Assembly (NCBI GenBank): GCA_036504595.1
Contig: DASXUX010000042.1
Span: 310,001 to 374,000, forward strand
DNA from: DASXUX01 sp036504595
GTDB taxonomy: Bacteria; Planctomycetota; SZUA-567; H5-PLA8
Direction of reading: 5' to 3'
Length of the DNA stretch: 64,000 bases
Part shown: positions 1 to 8,241 of the stretch, one piece after another
Layout: every line of letters begins with the position of its first letter
Numbering within the stretch: position 1 is the stretch's first letter
The notes under the pieces: generated by a model
Databases searched by the model: none
Told to the model about the DNA's origin: nothing
The model's input: only the letters and a program-made list of their open reading frames with translations
Program-made: the position numbers and the translations under genes

Positions 1-1
1 C

Positions 2-2059
2 AAGCTGAACATGATGGTCGATCAGGCCAAGGCTTTGTTCGAGACTGGAAAGTACGAGGAGGCGCAGGACTTGGCCAACAAGATCCTCGAGATGGACCCC
101 GTCAACGCCGAAGCCCACACCATCATCGCGACCGCTCGCGACCGCGCTCACACCAAGAAGGAGAGTTGGATCGCCAGCGAATATAAGGAGCAGGCGACCA
201 GCAACCGCGAAATCGCGGACCGCATGAACATTCCGCATGCCGACTACTTGATCTACCCGGAAAACTGGGCCGAGATCACGCAGCGCTCCGCGCAGGAAAG
301 CGGCGCGCATCGCGTCGAAGAGCCCTGGAAGAGCGATATCCGCAAGAAACTCTCCCGGCACGTCTCCTTTGAGTTCGTAGACACGCCGCTGGAAGAAGCC
401 ATCCAGTTCCTCAATACGTTGAGCAAGATCAACATCATCATCGACCCGAAGATCACGGCCGAGGGCGCGCAGAAGACGCCGATTACGCTGCGCGTGCAGG
501 ACATGGAAATGGAAACGGCGCTGAAATGGATTCTGCGCCTGGCGGAACTCGAGTACGACCTGCGCAACCAGGCGGTGTTCATCACCAAGAAGGCCAACCT
601 GATTTCCAACATCGAACTTGAGATTTATGACATCCGCGATTTGACCACCGCGATCACGGATTTCCCCGGCCCGCGCGTGGATCTGGGCGCTCAAAGCGCA
701 CAGGCGGGCGGCGCCGTCAATCCCTTCGATACGGCCGCCCAAGCCCCGACCTTGGCGCCGCCGGACTTGCAGGTGCTCATTAAGGAGCGCCTGCTGCCGG
801 CCGAGTTTGCCGATCCGCAGACCTCCATTGAAGAGCAGAACGGAAAGCTGATCGTCATGCAGCGGCCAGAAGTGCAGGACCGCATCCGCGCGCTGCTGCG
901 CAGCTTCCGCGAAACACAGACCATTCAGGTGCTCACCCAGGTGCGGTTCGTGGACGTGACCGAAGGCTTCCTGGAACATATTGGCGTGCATTTCATGGGT
1001 CTGGACGCCGCTCCGGGCGACCGCGGCGTGCCGAACGCAGCCGTCTTTCCCAACGCACAGCCCTCGCCCTCCGGGCTTTTCCCCGCCGGCGGGGGGCCGG
1101 GCGCGCCGCCACCGCTGCCAACGGACGTGCAATCGTCCCCGAACTTCCAGTTCGCGAACTTCATCCCACGTCCTCCCTTCCAGGCCGCAACGCCGGTCAA
1201 CGGGCAGCTCCCGATCACGCTGCTGCGCCCGCGTCTGGACCCGAATTTCCCGAACCGCGGCAACGCCACGGTCGGCCCGGCCAACGGTCCTGTCGGCTTC
1301 CGCCGGCAGTGGTTCGAGAACGTGTTCAACTCGCCGGTGTTGTTCCAGGGTTTGACCCAGAACTTGCTGCGCGCCAATCCGCTGTCGTCCACGCTGGGCC
1401 AGTCGCTGCAGACCAGCCCGCAGCAGGGATTGATGATGCAATTCCGCTTCCTGCAAAGCTCGCAGAGCAGCGCGATCCTGCAGGCGCTGCGGAAGGATGA
1501 GACCTCGGACCAGTTGCTGGCGCCCAAACTGATGCAGTTCAACAATCAGCGCGCGCACATCCTGGTGGCTCAGCAGCGCTCGTACATCGGCGACTATGAC
1601 GTGTCCGGCGCCGTGTTCGATCCGGTGATCAAGACGCTGCTGGTCGGCATCGTCATGGAAGTGAAGCCGACGGTTTCGAACGACAAGCGCTACATCACGA
1701 TGGACGTGCGGCCGGGCACAGCGGTGGAACTGACGCCGCCGCAGATCGTCTTCATCACGAACGCCGGAAACGACGTGAATGTCGGCGGCGGAACGATCAA
1801 TCTGCCGATCGAGTTGCCGAACCTGGAAATCCGTTCCGTGAACACGACGGTGACGGTTCCGGACAACGGCACCATGCTCTTCTCGGGCTTGATCACCGAC
1901 CGCAAGATGGACTCCAAGTCCGGTATCCCGGTGCTTTCAGACCTGCCGCTGATCGGCCGGTTCTTCTGCTCGAATCATAAGGAACGCGTGCGCCGCAACC
2001 TGCTGGTCTTGATCAACGCGCGCATTGTTCTGTTCGACGAAGAGGAAGCGCGGCTGTAG
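2..2059 (+). CDS. TPR-containing secretin (GspD/PilQ superfamily), 5' end cut by the window
   Basis: The frame is open from base 2, and the first residues already sit inside a TPR helix (ALFETGKYEEAQDLANKIL), with no signal peptide. The true start therefore probably lies to the left, although an ATG exists at 11. After the TPR comes an STN/N0-like domain (about residues 115-200, FVDTPLEEAIQFLNTLSKIN). An N1-like segment follows, then a long Pro/Gly/Ala-rich insertion (about 335-460). The C-terminal secretin beta domain ends with the typical VPDNGTMLFSGLITDR and GIPVLSDLPLIGRFF. Secretins form multimeric outer-membrane channels for type II/III secretion, type IV pili or phage export. No other secretion gene is visible, so the system served cannot be named. 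The downstream TPR proteins on the same strand could be partners (inference). Confidence 0.88.
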   Translation, partial: KLNMMVDQAKALFETGKYEEAQDLANKILEMDPVNAEAHTIIATARDRAHTKKESWIASEYKEQATSNREIADRMNIPHADYLIYPENWAEITQRSAQESGAHRVEEPWKSDIRKKLSRHVSFEFVDTPLEEAIQFLNTLSKINIIIDPKITAEGAQKTPITLRVQDMEMETALKWILRLAELEYDLRNQAVFITKKANLISNIELEIYDIRDLTTAITDFPGPRVDLGAQSAQAGGAVNPFDTAAQAPTLAPPDLQVLIKERLLPAEFADPQTSIEEQNGKLIVMQRPEVQDRIRALLRSFRETQTIQVLTQVRFVDVTEGFLEHIGVHFMGLDAAPGDRGVPNAAVFPNAQPSPSGLFPAGGGPGAPPPLPTDVQSSPNFQFANFIPRPPFQAATPVNGQLPITLLRPRLDPNFPNRGNATVGPANGPVGFRRQWFENVFNSPVLFQGLTQNLLRANPLSSTLGQSLQTSPQQGLMMQFRFLQSSQSSAILQALRKDETSDQLLAPKLMQFNNQRAHILVAQQRSYIGDYDVSGAVFDPVIKTLLVGIVMEVKPTVSNDKRYITMDVRPGTAVELTPPQIVFITNAGNDVNVGGGTINLPIELPNLEIRSVNTTVTVPDNGTMLFSGLITDRKMDSKSGIPVLSDLPLIGRFFCSNHKERVRRNLLVLINARIVLFDEEEARL

Positions 2060-2064
2060 TCGTT

Positions 2065-2127
2065 GGTGAGTGGTGAATGGTACTTGGTACTTGGTGAGTG
2101 GTACTTGGTATTCGGTGAACGGTACTC
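2065..2127. repeat. tandem heptamer array, left arm (GGTGAGT/GGTGAAT/GGTACTT type)
   Basis: Nine consecutive 7-mers in exact register, all beginning GGT. The complementary arm lies at 2603-2625, beyond the small minus-strand gene; GGTGAATGGTACTTGGT (2072-2088) matches 2609-2625 inverted. The two arms would place that gene in the loop of a stem. Confidence 0.9.
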
Positions 2128-2153
2128 GTGCAACACTCAGGGGCTGCGACGGC

Positions 2154-2540
2154 TTATTCGTCCAGCCCCTGTTTGCTGTTGCGCAGGTACGCGATGTAAC
2201 CGTTGATTTTCTTCATCAGGACGGCGGCATCATTCCTTAATTCCAAGATCAGTCCCATCTCCCCGTAGCCTTCGTCTTCACAAACATTGAGATCGTCACG
2301 AATCTCCTTGACAGAGCCCCGTGAGATCCGGCAGAAGCGAATGTTCTCTTGATAGTGCCATCGCCCGTGGCCTTCGGCAATGTTGTTTGTCACAGAGACG
2401 GCCGCTCGGCGCATCTGTGATGCCAGGCCGTACTTCTCTTCCTGGGGCAGCAACTTGATAAGACGATACACCTTTTTTCGGAAGTCGCGCGCGCAGCGGT
2501 AGACTTCGAAGTCCTCTAACCGATAGCGCTCTTCGCCCAT
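2154..2540 (-). CDS. four-helix bundle protein (23S rRNA intervening-sequence protein family)
   Basis: About 128 residues. It has the pattern of the four-helix bundle/IVP family: an opening YRLEDFEVYRCARDFRKKVY, then GLASQMRRAAVSVTNNIAEG followed by an aromatic/basic stretch, and a helical C-terminus. Start chosen at the ATG whose product begins MGEERYRLEDFE; fifteen upstream in-frame residues look unlike the family. Relatives are found inside 23S rRNA intervening sequences and as accessory proteins of diversity-generating retroelements. Their biochemical role is poorly known, with nucleic-acid binding suspected. Here it is intergenic, with no rRNA or reverse transcriptase nearby, and is flanked by inverted heptamer arrays, which suggests the gene and arms may be one unit (inference). 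No strong ribosome binding site is visible. Confidence 0.85.
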   Translation of the reverse strand: MGEERYRLEDFEVYRCARDFRKKVYRLIKLLPQEEKYGLASQMRRAAVSVTNNIAEGHGRWHYQENIRFCRISRGSVKEIRDDLNVCEDEGYGEMGLILELRNDAAVLMKKINGYIAYLRNSKQGLDE

Positions 2541-2602
2541 GGGGTTTCTCGCTGATGGCTTCCAGATTCGACTACACCGCACCATCGAAACCGTTCGGAA
2601 GG

Positions 2603-2625
2603 TAACTCACCAAGTACCATTCACC
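2603..2625. repeat. tandem heptamer array, right (inverted) arm
   Basis: About three heptamers that on the minus strand read GGTGAAT, GGTACTT, GGTGAGT. They are complementary to the array at 2065-2127 and lie just outside the start of the four-helix bundle gene. Confidence 0.85.
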
Positions 2626-2679
2626 AAAATGCTTTTTGCGCTTGAGACGGACGCCGCAACTCTATAGCCTGCCATTAGT

Positions 2680-2708
2680 TTGCGCTTCCGGTGGAGTGGG
2701 CGTAATCT
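2680..2708 (+). promoter_or_regulatory. candidate sigma-70-type promoter for the TPR protein pair
   Basis: TTGCGC and TAATCT separated by 17 bp, about 100 bp upstream of the ATG at 2808. This is a consensus-like match only. Immediately downstream (about 2713-2727) is half of the GGATTGCGTYACAAAA palindromic repeat found near prfA. Confidence 0.3.
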
Positions 2709-2807
2709 ATACGGATTGCGTCACAAAAGATGCAAGTTCCAGGCGCTCTGTTCGTTATCCTGGGCGGAGTTTGCACGTTGCGGCAGTCAGGGAGGAAAAG
2801 GCTTCAG

Positions 2808-5800
2808 ATGAAACCATCGAACACGCTTCTGCGCACCATCGCGATCGTCTGCCTGGCGGTTGCATCGTTATCCGTGCGAGCGGAACGCGACTACGAATTC
2901 GCCGTCGCCCTGATGGACCGCGACGAGCCGAGTTTCCCGACCGACGATCTGGTCGAACATCTGGCGGCGCAGCTCGAGCAGAAGCCCGAGACCAAAATGG
3001 ATGCCAAGCTCATCCGCGCCACCCTGCGCATGCGCCAGGCGCGCGACGCCAGCGTCGAGAAGCGCAAGACGCTGCTGGACGAAGCCGAAGCGCTGTATCG
3101 CGAAATCCTCACCGGCCCCAAGACCTATAAACACTACGACATTGCCGAACGCGAATCGGCCACCATCAACTCCAAGCGCGTGGCCGCCATGATCAAGTCC
3201 GCTCAGCAGCTCGATAAAACCAATCCGGCCGCCGCGAAGAAGTTGCGCCAGGAAGCCGCCGAGACCCGCAGCAAAATCGCCGCCGGCCACAAGGCTGAAT
3301 CCGATAAGAACTACGGTCCCTTTAAGGACGTCTACGCAAAATACAAGAAGTGGAACGAGAAGGAAAACGCGACCGGCGAGAAGCCCATCCCGCCCGATCT
3401 CCTGAAGCCTCTGGCCACGACCTTCGACGCGTGGTGGCTGTCCGAGCGCGAATATATCGTGGCGAAGATCGAACAGCTTGACTGCTACGACGACGCCGAC
3501 GCCGCGCGCAAGACGGAAGGCGATGCCGTCATCAAGCTGCTGAAGGCCTATCTGGAAGGCACGCCTAAGGAATACGAAACCCAGTACGAAGCGCTATCGA
3601 ACTTCCCGGTGATCACGGCGTGGTGCAACTACATGCTCGGCCGCGCGTTCGCGGCGCTGCAGAACGAATCGGACGCCGGCAAAGCCTGGCAGGAGGCGCT
3701 GGCCGTTGAAACGAACGAAATGGCCCCGCCACAGAAGAAGGCCATCTTCACCATCAAGAAGAGCATTCTGCACGACCTGATCAAGATGAAGATGCGCGCC
3801 AAGAAGTACTCCGACGTTGAAGGCACCATCGTCGAAGCGCGCCTGGATCCGGGGCTGCGCACACTGTTTGAGGAAGACGCCGGCAAGGATCTGATGATCG
3901 ACTACGCCAAGGCGCTGACCCTGCCGGCCGATTCGTCCTCCGCCGAATACGAAAAAGCGATCAAAGAACTGCGCAAGTTGATCCAGAACGAAAGCAAGGG
4001 CGGACAGCCCACGCGCTGGGCCAATGAATACTCCCGCACCATCGCCGAACTCATCGAAGATGCGCGCCAAAAGGGCAAGCCGCGCCCCAAGCTGACCGCC
4101 AACGAATGGTACGACGCCGCACACGGCTTCTTCCTGATTGGGCAGCAGGAGTATCTGAAGTACAACGAAGCCAAGGATGATCCGGCCAAGAAGAAAGCGC
4201 AGTTCGAAAAGATGTATGATGCGTATCAGAACGCGGTGGACTACTTCCATCGCACGATCGCCGAAGCTCGCAAAGCGAAGACCGACCTGTATACGCGCGT
4301 GGAAGTCGAACCGAAGGCCTGGTCCGAGATGGCCCTTGGCTATCTGAAAATGGAGCACTATTACGAGGCGATCATCGCCTATCAGGCCATGCGCGACAGC
4401 TATCTGCCGGACAACCGCAAGAAGTGGATGCCCGACCTGAAGAAGCCGGAGTACATCCCGGTCCAGAAGAAGATCACGGAACAACTGGCGGACCTGGACA
4501 AGCCCGACGGACTGAATGTCAAGAGCGGCAAGAACATCGTCTTCGCGCTCGACAAAAACATTGAGGCTCACAAGAGCCCGAACGATCTGTGGAACAAACG
4601 CCTGAAGCCCAAGATCATGGGCACTGAAACCATTGCGGTCGACGACAAGAACGTCAACGACCCGCAGTACCAGCTCGCCAAGGTGGACATGGAAGAGGCC
4701 AAGAGCCTCGTGGACAGCGGCAAGCTCTCCAAGGATGCCAAGCAGGCCGAGGATCTCTTCGGCCAGGGCGAAGCCAAGTACCTGTCGGCCGGCGCCAAAT
4801 TCATCGCCGTCAAACCCGCCTCGCCGGCGCACGAACTGGCGATGTACCAGGCCGGTTCCGCGTACACGATGGCGCAGTCGCTCTGGGCCATGGGCCGCTT
4901 CAAGAAGCCCGCCGCCGATGTCTTCGCCAAGTGCAAAGAGTATGGCAAGAAGGCCGTCGAAGCCTTCGACAAGTACGATCAGGCTCTCAAGACCAAGCCG
5001 GCCGAAGCCGACGAGGACAAGGACCGCCGGCGCAAGCTGGAAGGCACCGTTCTGCTGGCCCGCAATGCCCTGCACAGCGGCGCTTGCGAATGGGAACCGG
5101 TGATCAAAACGGCCGACGAATATCTCGCGTGGGAAGGCAAGCAGGAGAATCTAGCGAAGTCCGAGCGTGACGTGGCGCTGCTCAACAAGTTCCGCGCGCA
5201 GATCGAACTGGCGTCGGCGAACTGGGTGCCCAAGTGCGATCAATACCTGGACGGTGCCGAAGTCACGATGAAGGCCTGGCGCGAGATCAAGACGAAGGAG
5301 AACAAGATATACGTCTTCATGCTCAACGCGCTCTCCCGCCGCAATCTGATGGCCTCCTTCCAGATCGACAAGTTCGTCAAAGACGGCAAGAAGATGGAGG
5401 ACGGCAATTCCTTTACGCTCGACATGATGGACAAGTACGAAAACAAGGTCGCCGACCTCCAGGCCAAGCGCGTCGAAATGATGGAAGAGAACGACGAAAA
5501 CCCGACGCTGGAAGACTACAGCCGCCTGGTCTACCTCTTCAACAAGACCCGTCGCGACAAGCCGTGCGCCGACACCGCCAAGGAACTGCTCTCGAAGTTC
5601 GACCCGAAGGACACCAATTGCCGCATCAAAGACGACGAGAAGCTCTGGAAAGACTATCTGGTCAAGATGAAGACCACGATCCGCTACGCCGACTTGAACA
5701 AGATGGATCGCTGCAAGAAAGACCACGCCGTGCTGATCGATTACATGTACGACACCGCCGCCGGCCTGAATGCGACGAGCCCCGATAAGCGCCCCGAGGA

Positions 5801-6632
5801 CGACAAGTACAACTCCGACATGGAGAAAGCCCGCAACCAGATCGAGACCATCCGCAAGAACTATCCCGACTGCCAGACGATCACCGACAAGACCTGGCAG
5901 CTTCAGGACAATGAACTCGTGAAAGCGACCGGCGGCAACGGCAATTCTTTGCTGGGAATCATCGAAGATGAAGTGGACTTCCGCCGCAAGATCATCGCCA
6001 CCCGCGAAATGCTCTTCAGTAAAGCGCTCAAAGTCGCAGCCGACGACGAGAAGAAAGGCATGGCCGACGATGCCAAGAAGTACAAGGAAATCGCTCTGCC
6101 GCAGCTCAAGATCCTCACCGAGTACAAAGGCTCCACGCCTGAACTGATGGCCTTGCAGGCCGACCTGAGCATCTCCGTCGGCAAGCTCGACGAAGCCCTC
6201 GAAACGGTCAACAAGATCCGCGTCGAAACCGATTCGGAGTCCATCGCCTACTTCGACGCCTCGCGTAAAGCCTCCGAAATCCTCGCCATGCGCAAGAAGT
6301 ACCGCGAAGCTGCCGAGTACCCTGAATTCCTCGCGCTGACGATCGGCTTCGACGCCCGCCGCGTGAAGGAACGCTGGCCGGACATGAAGATCTTCTTGAA
6401 AGAATGCTACGACAACGGCGCGACCATGCCCGATCAGCTCAAGAAGGCCTTTGCCGAAGGCGCCGGCCAACCCGAACCCAAGAAAGAAGAACCCGGCGTG
6501 AAGCCCGAAGAGAAGAAGGAGCCGGGCGCCGAAGAAAAGAAGCCCGAAGCCAAGCCGGAGGAAAAGAAGCCGGCCGAAGTCAAGCCGGACGAAAAGAAAC
6601 CGGACGCCAAGCCCGAGGAAAAGAAGCCCTAA
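2808..6632 (+). CDS. large secreted TPR/helical-repeat protein
   Basis: 1274 residues. Start chosen at 2808 because GGAGG at 2791-2795 is well placed and the product begins with a clear signal peptide (MKPSNTLLRTIAIVCLAVASLSVRA); an earlier in-frame ATG at 2730 lacks this. The mature part is almost entirely charged helical repeats, with TPR-like pairs such as the segment around WSEMALGYLKMEHYYEAIIAY and, near the end, a bacterial-transcription-style TPR (ELMALQADLSISVGKLDEALE). The last about 60 residues are Lys/Glu/Pro-rich (KPEEKKP repeats). Its likely role is a periplasmic scaffold. It shares its organisation and tail type with the next gene, 103 bp away, and the two are probably co-transcribed. 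No enzymatic motif was seen. Confidence 0.85.
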   Translation: MKPSNTLLRTIAIVCLAVASLSVRAERDYEFAVALMDRDEPSFPTDDLVEHLAAQLEQKPETKMDAKLIRATLRMRQARDASVEKRKTLLDEAEALYREILTGPKTYKHYDIAERESATINSKRVAAMIKSAQQLDKTNPAAAKKLRQEAAETRSKIAAGHKAESDKNYGPFKDVYAKYKKWNEKENATGEKPIPPDLLKPLATTFDAWWLSEREYIVAKIEQLDCYDDADAARKTEGDAVIKLLKAYLEGTPKEYETQYEALSNFPVITAWCNYMLGRAFAALQNESDAGKAWQEALAVETNEMAPPQKKAIFTIKKSILHDLIKMKMRAKKYSDVEGTIVEARLDPGLRTLFEEDAGKDLMIDYAKALTLPADSSSAEYEKAIKELRKLIQNESKGGQPTRWANEYSRTIAELIEDARQKGKPRPKLTANEWYDAAHGFFLIGQQEYLKYNEAKDDPAKKKAQFEKMYDAYQNAVDYFHRTIAEARKAKTDLYTRVEVEPKAWSEMALGYLKMEHYYEAIIAYQAMRDSYLPDNRKKWMPDLKKPEYIPVQKKITEQLADLDKPDGLNVKSGKNIVFALDKNIEAHKSPNDLWNKRLKPKIMGTETIAVDDKNVNDPQYQLAKVDMEEAKSLVDSGKLSKDAKQAEDLFGQGEAKYLSAGAKFIAVKPASPAHELAMYQAGSAYTMAQSLWAMGRFKKPAADVFAKCKEYGKKAVEAFDKYDQALKTKPAEADEDKDRRRKLEGTVLLARNALHSGACEWEPVIKTADEYLAWEGKQENLAKSERDVALLNKFRAQIELASANWVPKCDQYLDGAEVTMKAWREIKTKENKIYVFMLNALSRRNLMASFQIDKFVKDGKKMEDGNSFTLDMMDKYENKVADLQAKRVEMMEENDENPTLEDYSRLVYLFNKTRRDKPCADTAKELLSKFDPKDTNCRIKDDEKLWKDYLVKMKTTIRYADLNKMDRCKKDHAVLIDYMYDTAAGLNATSPDKRPEDDKYNSDMEKARNQIETIRKNYPDCQTITDKTWQLQDNELVKATGGNGNSLLGIIEDEVDFRRKIIATREMLFSKALKVAADDEKKGMADDAKKYKEIALPQLKILTEYKGSTPELMALQADLSISVGKLDEALETVNKIRVETDSESIAYFDASRKASEILAMRKKYREAAEYPEFLALTIGFDARRVKERWPDMKIFLKECYDNGATMPDQLKKAFAEGAGQPEPKKEEPGVKPEEKKEPGAEEKKPEAKPEEKKPAEVKPDEKKPDAKPEEKKP

Positions 6633-6643
6633 CCGAAGTCATC

Positions 6644-6724
6644 GGTCATTTGTCATGGGTCATTAACGACCAACGTCAACACCCAATGACCAATGACCAA
6701 TGACTAATGACTAATGACTAATTG
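6644..6724. repeat. heptamer inverted-repeat hairpin (GGTCATT / CCAATGA type)
   Basis: Left arm 6644-6664 (three heptamers of the GGTCATT type) and right arm 6683-6724 (six heptamers: CCAATGA three times, CTAATGA twice, CTAATTG). The arms are complementary with an 18-nt loop. It fills the gap between the two TPR genes and ends next to the ribosome binding site of the second. Confidence 0.88.
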
Positions 6725-6735
6725 AGAGGACGCCC

Positions 6736-8100
6736 ATGAACATCACTCGCAATTTCGCTCTCGTCGCCTGCGCCTGCTTTGCCAGCGCGCTCTGCTTCGC
6801 CGGCCAGGCGCCGGAGAAAGCCGCCGAAGCCGCCGCCGGTGACGAAGACCTGGACGTGATCACGCGCATCGACGGCCGCACCGAACCGCCGACGAAGATC
6901 ATCCAGGACAACTACGAACGCGTCATCGGCAAGCACAAAGGCGTCGAACGCAAAGTCGCCAGTTGCCTCGTCAAAGAAGTCGTCTACGGCGACAAGGACG
7001 GCAACTACGCCGCCGCTCTGGAAAAGCGCGATGAAGGCCGCTACGCGTTGTCAGCCATGTATTTCCTCAAAGCCCTGACCAACATGACCAAGCAGAAGTG
7101 GGCCGCCGAATACTGCAATTACGGCGCGGGCTGCGCGCTGTACGAAGATGGAAAATTCAACGGCTACGTCGGACGTTCCGGCATGAAGTACGATCCGCCG
7201 GTCGAATACTTCAAGAAGGTGCTGGAAGCCAACCCGAAGTCGCGTTTCACCCTCGATATCCTCGTCAAGATCCCCGTCTGCCTGGCTGAAATGGGCAAGC
7301 TCGACGAAGCCGAAGCCAAGCTGAAGGAAGCCGAGGGACGCATCAAGAAGTACCGCGACGAAACCATTCCGATCGCCCAGGAATTCGGCGAACAGTGCGA
7401 TCGCGCCTCCGCTCACGTCGGCCTCGCTCAAGCGCGCATGGCGGAACGCAAGGCGGTCGGCGGGACCGGAAAATGGGACGATGCAAAAGAAAAGTACCTG
7501 AGCGCCCGCTTCAAATGCCAGAAGTACCCCGACCTGCTCGCCGAAGCCGTGGACGGCGTGCTGCGCGTGCTGGTCATGATGAAAGACTACAACGGCGCCA
7601 AGGCTGAGGCTGATAACATCATCGAAAAGTATCACAAAGAAGGCGAGAAGCATCTGCCGCTGCTTCCCGGCGCCTACACGGTCCTCGGCAAAGCGAACTT
7701 GGCGCAAGCCGTCGAATTCGAAGGCAAGAATCAGGCGATCCAGGCTAAGCAGTCCTACGCCGAAGCGCGCTGGGCCTTCCTCCACGTCATCGCGCAGTTC
7801 TTCGATAACGACGATTACGTCGCCGGTGCGCATTACTTCGCCGGCATTTGCTACGACAAGCTCAAGGACATCGAACCAGACGCTGCAGGCAAAGCCGTCC
7901 GCCACTGGTCGGTGATTGTCGAGCACTTCAAGAAGAGCGATTTCCGCGGCGAAGCCGAAAAGGAACTCACGCGCGTCGGCGCCGAGATCCCGAAGACCCC
8001 CGCGCCCGAACCCGCCGGCCCCGCCACCGCCGGCGCCGACACCAAGAAGGAAGCCGAACCCAAGAAACCCGACCCCAAGAAGCCGCCCGCGAAGAAGTAA
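6736..8100 (+). CDS. secreted TPR protein
   Basis: 454 residues with a signal peptide (ALVACACFASALCFAG) and GAGAGGA upstream of the ATG. The body contains TPR-like helical pairs (KRDEGRYALSAMYFLKALTN, GKLDEAEAKLKEAEGRIKKY, EAVDGVLRVLVMMKDYNGAK). The C-terminus is low-complexity Ala/Lys/Pro (KKPDPKKPPAKK). It looks like a smaller partner of the upstream 1274-residue protein; both have export signals, TPR bodies and Lys/Pro-rich tails. It is probably a periplasmic protein-protein interaction scaffold. No catalytic motif was seen. Its 3' end faces the minus-strand response regulator gene. Confidence 0.8.
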   Translation: MNITRNFALVACACFASALCFAGQAPEKAAEAAAGDEDLDVITRIDGRTEPPTKIIQDNYERVIGKHKGVERKVASCLVKEVVYGDKDGNYAAALEKRDEGRYALSAMYFLKALTNMTKQKWAAEYCNYGAGCALYEDGKFNGYVGRSGMKYDPPVEYFKKVLEANPKSRFTLDILVKIPVCLAEMGKLDEAEAKLKEAEGRIKKYRDETIPIAQEFGEQCDRASAHVGLAQARMAERKAVGGTGKWDDAKEKYLSARFKCQKYPDLLAEAVDGVLRVLVMMKDYNGAKAEADNIIEKYHKEGEKHLPLLPGAYTVLGKANLAQAVEFEGKNQAIQAKQSYAEARWAFLHVIAQFFDNDDYVAGAHYFAGICYDKLKDIEPDAAGKAVRHWSVIVEHFKKSDFRGEAEKELTRVGAEIPKTPAPEPAGPATAGADTKKEAEPKKPDPKKPPAKK

Positions 8101-8103
8101 CGC

Positions 8104-8124
8104 AGGGTTCAGGGTTCGGGGTTG
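8104..8124. repeat. short heptamer array (AGGGTTC type)
   Basis: Three 7-mers, AGGGTTC, AGGGTTC, GGGGTTG, starting three bases after the TPR gene stop. No clear inverted partner. A looser CCTACTGCC-type array lies at about 8180-8236. Confidence 0.65.
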
Positions 8125-8128
8125 TGGC

Positions 8129-8146
8129 GCAATCCTCCCGGATTGC
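8129..8146. repeat. GCAATCC...GGATTGC palindrome
   Basis: GCAATCC - TCCC - GGATTGC, a 7-bp stem with a 4-nt loop. Same family as the three copies at 36666-36766. It lies between convergent genes, where it could act as a bidirectional terminator stem, although no T-run follows. Confidence 0.75.
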
Positions 8147-8241
8147 GTGCCGTTCTGTTTGTGCCGCAGGCATCCGGCCTACTCGCCGTTCCGCCGTTCC
8201 TGCCTACTGCCGCCGCCTACTGCCTACTCGCCGTTCACCGA

